Part shown: positions 11,699 to 24,535 of the stretch, in pieces
How positions within the stretch are numbered: the first letter of the stretch is position 1
How the letters are laid out: every line of letters begins with the position of its first letter
Origin: Coccinella septempunctata
Taxonomy: Eukaryota > Arthropoda > Insecta > Coleoptera > Coccinellidae
Reading direction: 5' to 3'
DNA: 64,000 nt
NCBI RefSeq assembly: GCF_907165205.1
Contig: NC_058195.1
Span: 13,764,001-13,828,000, forward strand
Made by a program: the position numbers and the translations under genes
The notes under the pieces: model-generated
Told to the model about the DNA's origin: nothing
What the model saw: only the letters and a program-made list of their open reading frames with translations
The model's database searches: none

Positions 11699-12405
11699 CG
11701 TTCAACCAAAAATTGTCTATATAAAATATCCAAGATGGCTGAGATACAACCCCTAGAAGTTCGACAAAATGTCATTGAATTTCAAGAACGGGACTGTGGA
11801 AGGTGACTCCGGCATCTGACAAACGAAACAAAACGTGAACATATGGCTGGACAATTAATGGTTCAGTACCAAGTTCATTGGATTAGATGCATAAGCTCAC
11901 TTTTGAGAGAATCATAATTGCTGTATTGTACATTTAAGGGTGAAAAAAAAATGTAGAAAATCGAGGCAGTTTCTTGAAAGTGCTGATGTTAGTTATGTTG
12001 AAAAAGTGCTATAATGTTTCCCCATTTCATTCCATTTTTACGACGTTTGTTGGAATGTTCCAACAAGAAGACTGTGATGCATATTGTGAAAAAATTCGTT
12101 AACAATTTAGACGAATTTTTTTGGTGAGATGTTGAAGTATTATTTTATTTTTTACCCTTGTGTCCTAAGTCTCTTCTGTCAGTTGGTATCGAAATGAGCC
12201 ATTTCATAAAATCGTGCAAGTTACTAAAAAATAATGAGAACAATTCGGCAATCCTAAATTTCCATTTCCATTACCACGTAAATATCGAATGAGCCAATAT
12301 CATAAACGGAAACCACATGGTCGAATTAGGAGATAAGTTTTTTCACATCACTTTGCCATAATTCAACTAACAAACGGTATAGGCGGGTCGTATTAGGATC
12401 TATTT
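11699..12405 (+). repeat. 5'-truncated copy of the 61425-62206 MITE
   Basis: This segment aligns almost throughout with 61486-62180. It starts GTTCAACCAAAAATTGTCTA and includes CCAAGATGGCTGAGATACAA and GGGACTGTGGAAGGTGACTC. The left terminus with TACAGGGTGTTG is missing here, as is the right ACACCTTGTA. Many substitutions separate the copies. No protein is encoded. Confidence 0.78.
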
Positions 12406-14493
12406 GATTTTCAATTTTTTTTTCAACTTTATCATTTTGAAAGTTTTGTATAGATGATTTTTGGTAAGACGCTTTATTTTGACCAGTTCTACTTCTGTTG
12501 AAAAAAAAGCCTCACCTTCAAATACACCCTGTATAGAGGGTGAGTGCTCGTACAAAAATTTTAAAAGTAGATTCTTGAGTGCAAAAGAAACATTTTTTTC
12601 GATACCATTTTTTCCGATTAGGATCTGATGAAAAGATATAGCCATTTTAAGTTTTCATAATGAACTATGCCACCCCTGGAAAAACAAAATTACTTTCAGA
12701 ATAACAAGCTAAATCTGCGACACTACACATCTCTGGATTTTTTTAACAGAAATGAATTCAGCACTACGCAATTTTTCAAATTTCACAGATACTTTTAAAT
12801 TTTTTCAACATCAAATGACACGAAAAGGGCGCATTATACCTACGAGAAAATATGAGGAATTCATTCGCATCGCATCAATATTTTGTACTTCCTGAAGAAG
12901 GTAGATAATATTACACGGAAACGTCACATAAGGATTTTTCGTGAACCCTGCTCGCGGCTTATATTCAATCCAACATCATTTTTATATGCCCGAACGAAAG
13001 CAGTTAATCACAAACTTCAAGAACTAAACTAGAACATGATGATCACACGAACTCGTGGTTTCGACCAAAAAATTAGTCTTCACTTCAAAAATTCAATTCC
13101 ATTTATAAATACAGCTCCGATTTCCAATCGAAAACTATCACCCATTTCATCCTCCTTCAATTCCAAACAATATAGCCCATACATGCAACCTTCCTCAATT
13201 CCGATGGTAATGCGGAAATTGGTTCGAATACTCTCGTTCAATAAATTCCAGCGATGCTAATAGAAATATTTTCCCCGACGCCGCCCCCATACCCAAATGT
13301 ATCCGGGGAAGGCAATAAGGATATAACGAAATAAAAGATCGGTAGCCTCATTTGCCTATATCGTCCGTATCTCTCCCTGGCACAATGAAGCCGACTAGGC
13401 CCCACAAAAAGAACGAAATTGTGCAGAGCCAGTATTTGCCGAAACTTTCCTGTTGATCCCTGAATCTAATCAAGCCATAAAGCCTTCGGGCAAAAAAGCC
13501 GAAATCGAATTGAGGATAGACATTTTATCTTTCCTCAACCTTCACTCTCCTTTGAAAAGTTCGTAAATTATCCAATTCTCGCCCCGCCTCAGATTACTTT
13601 TTTTTTTATTATGCTGCTAGAAGCCCATTCGCGAAAATCGACTTCCTCTAATGGTTTTTTTAGAACAGTGGATAGGGATTGGAGATAAAAAGGGAACAAG
13701 AGCCTTATTCGTTTGTAGTCACCCTATAGATTTTCTTTGAAAACGAAATAAAAGTGTATTCAATCCTAAAGCCACACGCGCACGTGCATACTGTGGTAAT
13801 GAAACTTCAATAAATCGAATGTGGAGGGCGGGGTATCATCAATTTCAATTACTCGTGTCACTCAACACAAGTGAGTGTGGATTAATGCTGCTCAAAGAAA
13901 CAAAATATCAAAAAACAATTTTAAATTAACAAATAGCAAGTATAAGTTGAATGTCTATTTTTCGATGAGAGTGCTCAGCAAAGTAAAGAATATCACTTAA
14001 CAGATAACAATCCAACTCTCAACTTCTACGTTATTTGAACGAGATTTTCTCATTATGCGCAACTTAATACGCAGATAGATGCTCAATGGATTATCAGGTC
14101 ACGAAACTTGACCAAAACTTTTATCAAAACGAATAACAAAACGAACGATACTATTTGTATGTTCTGTTTTAATGATTCATCGAAGGTTTAGTGATAATTT
14201 CACTAAGCCATTATATAACAAAGGTTTTTGTAAAAAATTACAGTTTATTTATAATGAGAATATGAAGGTAGGTTAATTGTTAATTTGATCTACACAAATT
14301 GTAACATTCAGGCTATTTGTTACGTGCTACTTGTTAAGTGATGTTGCATAAATCCACACTGACTCTTCTCCGGAAATGATATTACTTGCAAAATCACTAA
14401 AAACAGTCTGCAAATCTCTATATGTTATATTATCTCCATACAGTGCCAGTCTCTCTAACTCTGAATTCAGTGAATCCAGAACAGTTTTTTGTT
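12406..14493. other. Intergenic DNA with one TACAGGGTG-type end
   Basis: ACACCCTGTATAGAGGGTGA at 12526-12545, with neighbouring sequence up to about 12630, resembles the repeats at 1021 and 45351. The stretch 13260-13560 is less AT-rich but shows no coding signature. The 74-codon frame at 13036-13260 is unsupported. Confidence 0.4.
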
Positions 14494-14815
14494 GTGAATA
14501 CCAGTGGCGGCTCGTGGTCATGAGAGCTGAGGAGGCTAATAGTTTTCGAGGAGTGTTGAAACAAACTCTTATCAGTCAATAAAGTATACTTCTTCAACAT
14601 AATGAAAAGTTGTCAGTTCTAAGATTAATTTTGAATGCAAGAGGATGCTATATGCTCCTTTGACTTGTTATGCCTTTCGATAGATCGCGGTAAATTTTTC
14701 AAATCTGAAAACCCCGCTTTGAACCATGAAGTATATTCTGTTTGATGAGAAAATAATAAATATGGCCAGCAAAATAATTTTTCCCGTTTGATCGATCCAG
14801 TTAACCAATCACATT

Positions 14816-15510
14816 TCATTCATTCATTCATTGCTGTATCCCGTTACCGGGAATAAATCTACAAAAAGAAGAAGGAAAAAAAAAAAAAAATCGAACAGAA
14901 AGAAGTTACAAAACTTCTTAGTGCTAGTTGCGACTGTGTGCCCTCCTGTGACTAAAGAGACCCAACCGTGACCTGCAGATCCTTCCACACTCAGGGCATG
15001 GATAGTCTCCAACCAGATCTGGCCGCCGCTGTATCCTTCTCGATTCTCCATTATAACTGTGGACCAAAGACCTCCACTGTGACCTGTCTAACGCTAGTTG
15101 TTCCCAGTTATGATTAGCATTAACTGATTTTAGGGATTGATGTAGTGTATCCTTAAACCGCTTATACTGGCCTCCTGGTTTCCGGGCTCCCTCAGTGAGT
15201 TCGCCGTATAGAGCTATTTTGGGGAGTCTTGTGTCTTGCATCCTCAGAATGTGGCCGCTCCATCTGAGTCGGGCCCTCGTTACTTGAGTCTCAATTGTTG
15301 TATAGCTCGCGCGCTGCAAGACTTCTGCATTCGAAACTTTGTGGAACCATCTGATGTGCATTATCTGTCTTAGATGACGTTGCTGCGTCTGTTCAAGCTG
15401 TTTAATATGTCGCCTGTAGGGAGTCCAGCTTTCGCTTCCGTAAAGAAGCGTTGGGAGGACCATTGCTCTGTAAACAGCTGTCTTGGTCTTCAGATTGAGG
15501 TCGTACCAAA
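14816..15510 (-). mobile_element. 5'-truncated LINE copy 1, nested in hAT
   Basis: Read on minus, this is the 3' end of a non-LTR retrotransposon: reverse transcriptase C-terminus, a short untranslated region, then a tail of ATGA/GAAT repeats (ATTCATTCATTCATT on plus at 14817-14831). The abrupt 5' truncation near 15510 is typical of target-primed reverse transcription. Two further copies are at 44985-45190 and 57095-58135. It interrupts the hAT element and is therefore younger than it. Confidence 0.88.
14924..15508 (-). pseudogene. LINE reverse transcriptase C-terminus with CCHH finger
   Basis: An open frame of 195 codons from the truncation point to a stop encodes the thumb and C-terminal region of a non-LTR reverse transcriptase. 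It begins DLNLKTKTAVYRAMVLP, then LLYGSESWTPYRRHIKQLEQ and WSGHILRMQDTRLPK. It ends with a zinc finger CPECGRICRSRLGLFSHRRA, a CX2CX12HX3H pattern likely to bind nucleic acid. The YADD catalytic core is absent because of the 5' truncation. The frame is undamaged, so the insertion is fairly recent. The clade (RTE, Nimb/I or CR1-like) cannot be fixed from this part alone. Confidence 0.88.
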
Positions 15511-16268
15511 CAACACTGAAACTTCTATTCTGACGATTTTCGGTAGACTTTAGTGTAATTAAATTTGGTGGAGGTCTCGTAAAGGTTTTAACAACGTGTA
15601 CAGTTAATTCTCAATATTCAATTCCATTTTATTTTTTTATCCGTATCAGTACTTACCCCTAACGCTCTAACAAAACAACCTATCTTAACAAGAATATATC
15701 ACAAATTTCCCGAAGTTCCAGTTCTCCACGAAGTCGTTACATTCAAATTGAAAATTGAAATCATAACATCTACCGCCGGACAACGCCCCTACCGCCGGAG
15801 ATCAAGCGAATATAGTCGAAGACGGCACGAAAGAATCGATGGAGAACAGGGGAGCTGTGCCTCCTCTGGTACATTTTACGGGCGAATATGGTACAGTAAG
15901 TCAGCTTAATTCTTGTTCGGTTAGTATGTGAGTCCAGAGAACGTATGCGTGAGTTACACTATCAACGGAGGCAGCAGGCCCAACAGCCTCCGTCCGAATA
16001 GGCAGTACTAGGAAATATTCACATTCGACGCGGCGGACGCGTACGCAGCCGGTGGATTGTATGATTGTTATGCTGGATTTTTATGAGCGGAGGACCGAAA
16101 AATGAACTAATTTTTATCTGAATATCTAGTTCAGGTGTTTGGAAAATTTATATAGAAATTACTTTCTGAAAATGAGGACATGCCCGAAGTGAATGTATTT
16201 TAGCTCTAAGCTTTATGAGGAGGCTTAGCCTCCCTTGCCTCCTCTGACGAGCCGCCCTTGGTGAATAC

Positions 16269-17725
16269 GTTTGGACAGTTCGATAAGTATTTTAAATTTG
16301 TTTTTTTATCTAACAATAAATGTTCAAAACGAGTTTCAATTCGGATATTGTGAGTTATCAGTTTATGGACAACATTTTGAGCATTTATGGATGAAACATA
16401 TTTGAGCTGATATCTATCAGATAGCTCAACTGTTTAGATTTCTTTATCTTCGAACTGAATAAAAAAGGTTTATTTGGTACACATGCATGACTTGATACAC
16501 CCTTTAACTTTAAGGCTTCCTTGGCGATATCTTTCATGTAGTTTCTTGTTGGAATCACCATGTCCTGGATGGAAAGGATGATGAATCTCTTTGCCTCGAG
16601 AAACGACTTCCCGAAATCAACCAGTAGTTTGACGTAGATATGTCAACGTAATCATGTTGACCTCGTTTGCCAATATATCTGATATATCTGAACGAAACTT
16701 GGATGATCGGCATACTAGAGCAGAGCAGGAAGTTGATCTAAACTATTCTAAACGACGATAGGGGAAAAAATTAGGTATTACTTAAAATCTCATCATCTCC
16801 CTCATCAAATCATAAGGAACAATGTGAAAGCCTTATTTCTAGATAGTCGACAGAATCTGTAACAATATGCTTATCGGGGGAAAACGGAATTGTGGGTGAT
16901 AAGAATGAATAGCTCTTCGTATCTCGCTTTTTCATGGAAATGAGCATTAGGATAAGTGGTTCTTCAACTTACAGCTGCTCTATATGACCGAATATAGCAC
17001 TGGGGTTAGGAAGACTATACAAAGATGCGCCATAGTTGATGTGTCAGGAGAAGAGGTTCGTCTGCGAATAATAGACATTATTTCTGCAGCATAACTTAGC
17101 CAGTCTCCTTACGACTCCGACTCTGTAGCGGAACACTTCGAGTTCCATCATTCGGAGCCTTTATGGGCATTTTTCAGGAGCAGGAAAATTCAGGATGTTC
17201 CGTAAGGAAATCTCTCCAGGAAAGTGGTATTCTATTTATATTGGCATTGGGGAGAGGATCTAGATAAGAATTGGCCTCGAAATATCTCCTGGCCATTTCG
17301 GAGATGTGTTTTTCTTTGCTGGGTGAACCAGAGCAGATATCCGAATTGATATTTCTGTTTCCTTGAAAGATAGGATATGTGCAGTTTGGTTCCGAGGGGG
17401 TGTTCTTTGTTTTATCGTATTATTTAAATCCCTTATCTCCTGATTCTCCTGCATTTCCACCCATTTTCTTTACCAGGAAGTTGCACATTTATGTCATCTA
17501 TTCATTTGAAGGTAATGACGTCAGAAAAGGAGGGCCAGCTTAGCAAACGTATAATCTATACGAATTATAAGAAATTCCTAAGAAACAATCCCAAACCAGA
17601 TAAAGGTTCGGTGATTCGTGTTTCTTAGCTATGTTGCTGATATGCGTTTTGTTATTTCTTCATACAATTGAGCATATTTCTATATTTCTTAAGCGATACA
17701 GGGTGCTCTGAGGATTGTTTCGTGC
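16269..17725. other. Intergenic DNA around the 16.5 kb LINE relic
   Basis: Apart from the short reverse-transcriptase relic at 16484-16616 I see nothing identifiable. A 66-codon minus frame at 17260-17460 has no support. Confidence 0.4.
16484..16616 (-). pseudogene. Short LINE reverse-transcriptase C-terminal relic
   Basis: The minus strand reads FGKSFLEAKRFIILSIQDMV then IPTRNYMKDIAKEALKLKGV. The QD.VIPTRNY motif is common in the region after the reverse transcriptase domain of many invertebrate LINE polyproteins. Only about 44 residues remain and no flanking motifs were found, so this is a tentative call. It differs from the LINE family at 14816. Confidence 0.5.
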
Positions 17726-20700
17726 CATGGTTCCCAACTAGTGGTCCGTGGACCACCAGTGGTCCGCAGAAGCCAAAGTATGGTCCGCGAACTTAGAACA
17801 TGGAACTTAGTTAGAAGTCCGCAAATGATTTATTGTTTTTTTTATTTAAGATTTAACCACAGCTCTCAGACCAAACTGTTTAATAGATGGCGTTAGTGAA
17901 TAGAATCAGTAGTACAGTCAATACAGACTTGCTGAAAAATTTGAATATTCATTTTTGAAGATATCCTTCGAGCTTTTATTTGCAAACTTCAATTGTGATT
18001 ATACGTAAAAATTTCCCAAAAAAAATGGAATCAATTAGATAATCGTCAAGATTGAACAGTTGCATCGAAAAATTTCCAAAAAGATGGTATCAATGAAATA
18101 ATCGCCACGACCGAACGGCTGCATCGAGCTCCATAAAATTTTCAGATTTATTACTAGAAGAGTTGCTCTTTCAGAATATGTATCATATTTCCATCTACGT
18201 TTATTGTTATTGAAAGGTAATCCACTTGAAAGGATACTATCGAAAAATTTCCAAAAAGATGGTATCAATGAAATAATCGCCACGACCGAACGGCTGCATC
18301 GAGCTCCATAAAATTTTCAGATTTATTACTAGAAGAGTTGCTCTTTCAGAATATGTATCACATTTCCATCTACGGTTATTGTTATTGAAAGGTAATCCAC
18401 TTGAAAGGATATTATCGAAAAATTTCCAAAAAGATGGTATCAATGAAATAATCGCCACGACCGAACGGCTGCATCGAGCTCCATAAAATTTTCAGATTTA
18501 TTACTAGAAGAGTTGCTCTTTCGGAATATGTATCACATTTCCATCTACGGTTATTGTTATTGAAAGGTAATCCACTTGAAAGGATACTATCGAAAAATTT
18601 CCAAAAAGATGGTATCAATGAAATAATCGCCACGACCGAACGGCTGCATCGAGCTTTATAAAATTTTCAGATTTATTACTAGAAGAGTTGCTCTTTCAGA
18701 ATATGTATCATATTTCCATCTACGGTTATTGTTATTGTAAGGTAATCCACTTGAAAGGATACTAACGAAAAATTTCCAAAAATATGGTATCGATGAAATA
18801 ATCGCCACGTCCGAACGGCTGCATCGCGCTCCATGAAATTTTCAGATTTATTACTAGAAGAATTGCTCTTTCGGAATATGTATCACATTTCCATCTACGG
18901 TTATTGTTATTGAAAGGTAATCCACTTGAAAGGATACTATCGAAAAATTTCCAAAAAGATGGTATCAATGAAATAATCGCCACGACCGAACGGCTGCATC
19001 GAGCTCTATAAAATTTTCAGATTTATTACTAGAAAAGTTGCTCTTTCAGAATATGTATCACATTTCCATCTACGGTTATTGTTATTGAAAGGTAATCCAC
19101 TTGAAAGGATACTATCGAAAAATTTACAAAAAGATGGTATCAAGGAAATAATCGCCACGACCGAACGGCTGCATCGCGCTCCATAAAATTTTCAGATTTA
19201 TTACTAGGAGAGTTGCTCTTTCAGAATATGTATCACATTTCCATCTACGGTTATTGTTATTGTAAGGTAATCCACTTGCAAGGATACTAACGAAAAATTT
19301 CTAAAAATATGGTATCGATGAAATAATCGCCACGTCCGAACGGCTGCATCGCGCTCCATGAAATTTTCAGATTTATTACTAGAAGAGTTGCTCTTTCGGA
19401 ATATGTATCACATTTCCATCTACGGTTATTGTTATTGAAAGATAATCCACTTGAAAGGATACTATCGAAAAATTTCCAAAAAGATGGTATCAATGAAATA
19501 ATCGCCACGACCGAACGGCTGCATCGAGCTCCATAAAATTTTCAGATTTATTACTGGAAAAGTTGCTCTTTCAGAATATGTATCACATTTCCATCTACGG
19601 TTATTGTTATTGAAAGATAATCCACTTGAAAGGATACTATCGAAAAATTTCCAAAAAGATGGTATCAATGAAATAATCGCCATGACCGAACGGCTGCATC
19701 GCGCTCCATAAAATTTTCAGATTTATTACTAGGAGAGTTGCTCTTTCAGAATATGTATCACATTTCCATCTACGGTTATTGTTATTGTAAGGTAATCCAC
19801 TTGAAAGGATACTAACGAAAAATTTCCAAAAATATGGTATCGATGAAATAATCGCCACGACCGAACGGCTGCATCGAGCTCCATGAAATTTTCAGATTTA
19901 TTACTAGAAGAATTGCTCTTTCGGAATATGTATCACATTTCCATCTACGGTTATTGTTATTGAAAGGTAATCCACTTGAAAGGATACTATCGAAAAATTT
20001 CCAAAAAGATGGTATCAATGAAATAATCGCCACGACCGAACGGCTGCATCGAGCTCTATAAAATTTTCAGATTTATTACTAGAAGAGTTGCTCTTTCGGA
20101 ATATGTATCACATTTCCATCTACGGTTATTGTTATTGAAAGGTAATCCACTTGAAAGGATACTAACGAAAAATTTCTAAAAATATGGTATCGATGAAATA
20201 ATCGCCACGTCCGAACGGCTGCATCGCGCTCCATGAAATTTTCAGATTTATTACTAGAAGAGTTGCTCTTTCGGAATATGTATCACATTTCCATCTACGG
20301 TTATTGTTATTGAAAGATAATCCACTTGAAAGGATACTATCGAAAAATTTCCAAAAAGATGGTATCAATGAAATAATCGCCACGACCGAACGGCTGCATC
20401 GAGCTCCATAAAATTTTCAGATTTATTACTGGAAAAGTTGCTCTTTCAGAATATGTATCACATTTCCATCTACGGTTATTGTTATTGTAAGGTAATCCAC
20501 TTGAAAGGATACTAACGAAAAATTTCCAAAAATATGGTATCGATGAAATAATCGCCACGACCGAACGGCTGCATCGAGCTCCATAAAATTTTCAGATTTA
20601 TTACTACAAGAGTTGCTCTTTCAGAATATGTATCACATTTCCATCTACGGTTATTGTTATTGAAAGGTAATCCACTTGAAAGGATACTATCGAAAAATTT

Positions 20701-22259
20701 ACAAAAAGATGGTATCAATGAAATAATCGCCATGACCGAACGGCTGCATCGCGCTCCATAAAATTTTCAGATTTATTACTAGGAGAGTTGCTCTTTCAGA
20801 ATATGTATCACATTTCCATCTACGGTTATTGTTATTGTAAGGTAATCCACTTGAAAGGATACTAACGAAAAATTTCCAAAAATATGGTATCGATGAAATA
20901 ATCGCCACGACCGAACGGCTGCATCGAGCTCCATAAAATTTTCAGATTTATTACTACAAGAGTTGCTCTTTCAGAATATGTATCACTTTTCCATCTACGG
21001 TTTTTGTTATTGAAAGATAATCCACTCGAAAGGATACTATCGAAAAATTTCTAAAAAGATGGTATCAATGAAATAATCGCCAGGACCAAACGGCTGCATC
21101 GAGCTCCATAAAATTTTCAGATTCATTACTACAAGAGTTGCTCTTTCAGAATATGTATCACTTTTCCATCTACGGTTATTGTTATTGAAAGATAATCCAC
21201 TTGAAAGGATACTATCGAAAAATTTCCAAAAAGATGGTATCCATGAAATAATCGCCACGACCGAACGGCTGCATCGAGCTCCATGAAATTTTCAGATTTA
21301 TTACTAGAAGAATTGCTCTTTCAGAATATGTATCACTTTTACGTCTACGGTTATTGTTATTGAAAGGTAATCCACTTGAAAGGATACTATCGAAAAATTT
21401 CCAAAAAGATGGTATCAATGAAATAATCGCCACGACCAAACGGCTGCATCGAGCTCCATAAAATTTTCAGATTTATTACTACAAGAGTTGCTCTTTCAGA
21501 ATATGTATCACTTTTCCATTTACGGTTATTGTTATTGAAAGGTAATCCACTTGAAAGGATACTATCGAAAAATTTCCAAAAAGATGGTATCAAGGAAATA
21601 ATCGCCACGACCGAACGGCTGCATCGAGCTCCATGAAATTTTCAGATTTATTACTAGAAGAGTTGCTCTTTCAGAATATGTATCATATTTCCATCTACGG
21701 TTATTGTTGTTGAAAGGTATTCTACTTGAAAGGATACTATCGAAAAATTTCCAAAAAGATGGTATCAATGAAATAATCGCCACGACGGAACGGCTGCATC
21801 GAGCTCCATAAAATTTTCAGATTTATTACTACAAGAGTTGTTCTTTCAGGATATGTATCACTTTTCCATCTACGGTTATTGTTATTGAAAGGTAATCCAC
21901 TCGAAAGGAAACTATCGAAAAATTTCCAAAAAGATGGTATCAATGAACTGATCGCTACGACCGAACGGCTGCATCGAGCTCCATAAAATTTTCAGATTTA
22001 TTACTAGAAGAGTTGCTCTTTCAGAATATGTATCACATTTCCATCTACGGTTATTGTTATTGAAAGGTAATCTACTCGAAAGGATACTATGGAAAAATTT
22101 CCAAAAAGATGGTATCAATGAAATAATCGCCACCACCGAACGGCTGCATCGAGCTCTATAAAATTTTCAGATTTATTACAGGTTTATTAAAGGTGGTCCC
22201 TGCTAACAAGAATAATATAAGAGAGGTCCCTATGGCCAAGAAAAGGTTGGGAGCCCCTC
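17726..22259. mobile_element. Putative hAT-like element carrying a satellite array
   Basis: The left boundary reads CATGGTTCCCAACTAGTGGT with TCCGTGGACCACC following. The right boundary, read on minus, is GAGGGGCTCCCAACCTTTTC, then TTGGCCATAGGGACC. Both resemble the GGTTCCCAACC..GG(T)CCG.GGACC ends of a widespread animal hAT group. The outside 8-mers TTTCGTGC and TTTTATGC agree at six of eight positions, consistent with a decayed target duplication. Almost all of the interior is the 175-bp tandem array. No transposase is present. The boundary match is short, so this is an inference. Confidence 0.5.
18003..22179 (+). repeat. 175-bp satellite, 24 copies, higher-order structure
   Basis: The marker C(C/A)GAACGGCTGCATCG recurs every 175 bases. 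From the first at 18111 to the last at 22136 the distance is 4,025, exactly 23 periods, so net length change is zero. A degenerate partial unit (18003-18060) precedes the array and a partial unit ends it at 22179. A variant unit starting ACTAACGAAAAATTTC with AATATGGTATCGATG appears at 18761, 19286, 19811, 20161, 20511 and 20861, spaced by 3, 3, 2, 2 and 2 units. Units from about 20930 onward share CTTTTCCAT and ACAAGAGTTG variants. Short minus-strand frames of 73 codons recur in each unit but shift frame because 175 is not a multiple of three. Confidence 0.96.
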
Positions 22260-23883
22260 TTTTATGCAGACGGTAGAAATCAACTAGTTTATCGCAATTC
22301 ACGTAAACAAATTAGTCAAGCCGATGAAATTTGAAAATTCATCATTAAAATATGCATCTCGATTCTACCCTAGACCTGGAGTGTTTAGAATATTAACCGT
22401 TTATGATATCCCTTTGGCCACCTTTTTAACAAGCAATATCAATGCCGTCGCTTGATTATTTCACACTGTTCACCTTCCTTTCACGAAACATCAAGTTTTT
22501 CAAAGGACCCAGAAGTCCAGCGGCTTTGAAAGTAGTACCTACCAAATAGTCTAGAAAACGAGGATAGAATGACTTCAAAGATTCGTATTAGATCTAATTT
22601 TTCATTGAAAGTAATTTCGTAATCAACACATAATCTTCTTCTGAGTTTCTTTTGGAAATTTTTCACAGATTTTTGTCTAGATTAGTACTAGAAAATTCAA
22701 AATGTGCGCTACAGATTCAGCTTAAATCAAGTTTTTTCTTCAATTGGAGTATAGCGCAAATACAGATGGCGCTGAAGCTTAGCTTGTTTCTCGAATGGGC
22801 TATCTATTCTCTCTTCAATTGATCTATGCTTTGTTTGTCATTTGATTGCAAGTATAACAATATAAGCTCACTGAAACGTTTATCCCTGATAGAATATCTT
22901 TCTATTATAATAATCGTGTTGTGAAAACTGGAATGGTAACGTTTTTTCAAACGAATAAGTAACAGACAGTCAAACAAGATCAGAAACTTGGTTGGTGTTA
23001 GGTAGTGAAAGAAAATCCATCAGCGATTCCAACCTCGAGCGAACTGTATACTCGCAACAAAGTTCAATTATAATGCTAATCGAAGGGCGTTATAACCAGG
23101 CTTCGTTGAAACGAATAACGTTCATGCATTATTCAAAGATGCACAACGATTGATTGCGTTATCCACGCTTTAGCGTAATTGTTGTGGATGGCCTCGTAAT
23201 TTGATTAAAGACTCGGCAGATAGGGAATATTGGAACAGCGTTTTATATCTCTGATTGGTTCTGGGGAGTGTGGTCCCGGCAAATTTTCACGGTTATAGAT
23301 TCCAGAATTGGGCGGTTGGTAGAATTTAATTGACCTAGAAAATTGGATTTTACGAAAAAGGTGGGACCTACAAAAAATAAACGTCCATTTGGAATATTTC
23401 TGAGTGAAATTCTTTCAATTCAGTATCAGTAGATTTGCCATTTTGAACTGGAATTACTGATGGATCTAATGAATTAGCAAAGTAAAAATGATTTTCAGCA
23501 GTGCTGAACGATGCTAATAGACCCAATAACAACATGCACTATGCACAAATTGGTACATTTAGACCATTTCAATATTTTTTCTTTGTTTACATAATTGTTG
23601 CAAACTTCGAAACCGCAGTGAATGATCTAACGACATGAACATTTGTATCGAGTGAGCGGAATGCATTGCAAATGTGAAGGTCATTTAATAATATAGTTAT
23701 TATTAAATGATTTTCACATTTACAATTATGTAGCTCTAAAGCGGCACCGAAATTTCGGGTATGATAAATTACTCGTAAGAATATGTGAGACTTCAACTTC
23801 AGCCCAAGTGCCAGAACTCTAAATTCACCACTTTGAAAAATATAATTATCAATACGAAGACCAGTTGCAGCGTAGCCACTCAA
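22260..23883. other. Intergenic DNA with one clean hairpin
   Basis: No gene was recognised. At 23670-23721 the arms AAATGTGAAGGTCATTTAAT and ATTAAATGATTTTCACATTT, with flanking AATA/TATT, form a near-perfect stem around a 4-6 base loop. Small frames at 22481-22666 and 23587-23883 have no family match. Confidence 0.5.
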
Positions 23884-24535
23884 TTAAACTTGTTATCAGA
23901 CCTCAGAGACTGAAAAAACGATTCAATACGTTATCCAATTCCAAAAACTGAGAAAACGATTCAACACGTTATCCGACTCCAAGATTGAAAAAACTGTTCA
24001 GCACGATATCCAACTTCAGACTGAAAAAACGATTCATTATTCAGCTGAAAGTGCAAAAGAATTCGATTCAAGCAGTTATCCGACTTCGAAGACTGAAAAA
24101 TAACACAATACTTTATCAGAAAAATCACATTATCCATTTGCTGAGACTGACATAATGGTTCAATAGGTTATTCGAATTCAAAGGCTGAAAATAGATTCTA
24201 CTCGTTATCCAAATCCGAAAAAACAAATTTCAACAAGTTATCCGACTTCAGACTGAATAGCGATTCAACACATTATCCGCATTCGAGTACTGAAAAACGA
24301 TGCAGCACGTTATTCGACTTCAGAGACTGAATAATGCTTCGACACCTTAACAGACTCCAGACTGGGAAAACGATTAAACGCGTTATCTGAATTCAAAACC
24401 AGAAAAACGATTCAACACGTTATCTGAATTCAAAACCAGAAAAACGATTCAACACGTTATCTGGATTGAAAACCAGAAAAACGATTCAACACGTTGTCCG
24501 TCATAATTATTATTCATCAATTAATAATGATAATC
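23884..24535 (+). repeat. ~37-bp minisatellite array A
   Basis: Units follow the pattern CGATTCAACACGTTATCCGA, then a short TTCA(A)GACTGAAAAA segment, about 37 bases in total but variable. The last three units (24375-24490) are almost identical and each ends AACCAGAAAA. The array stops in the sequence GTCCGTCATAATTATTATTC, which is also how array B2 ends near 33380. No coding potential. It is not CRISPR-like: there are no unique spacers and the host is a eukaryote. Confidence 0.85.

Larger units (their letters stand above)
14502..16260. mobile_element. Non-autonomous hAT element with 8-bp TSD
   Basis: The left end is CAGTGGCGGCTCGT and the right end reads ACGAGCCGCCCTTG, giving terminal inverted repeats with two mismatches in 14. 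The 8-bp direct repeat GTGAATAC lies immediately outside both ends (14494-14501 and 16261-16268), the hallmark length for hAT elements. Subterminal GAGGAGGCT / AGCCTCC blocks pair as well. No hAT transposase is present. A LINE fragment (14816-15510) is inserted inside and accounts for about 700 of the 1,759 bases, so the original element was close to 1.06 kb. Confidence 0.9.

Noticed and set aside
18035..22136. A series of ~73-codon minus-strand open frames, one per satellite unit
   Set aside because: They are the same chance frame copied by the tandem repeat. The 175-base period shifts frame each unit, each has an early stop in the next unit, and substitutions do not favour synonymous sites by eye.
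23884..24535. CRISPR-like array of short repeats
   Set aside because: The units are contiguous and variable, with no unique spacers of constant length and no cas genes. The window is eukaryotic.
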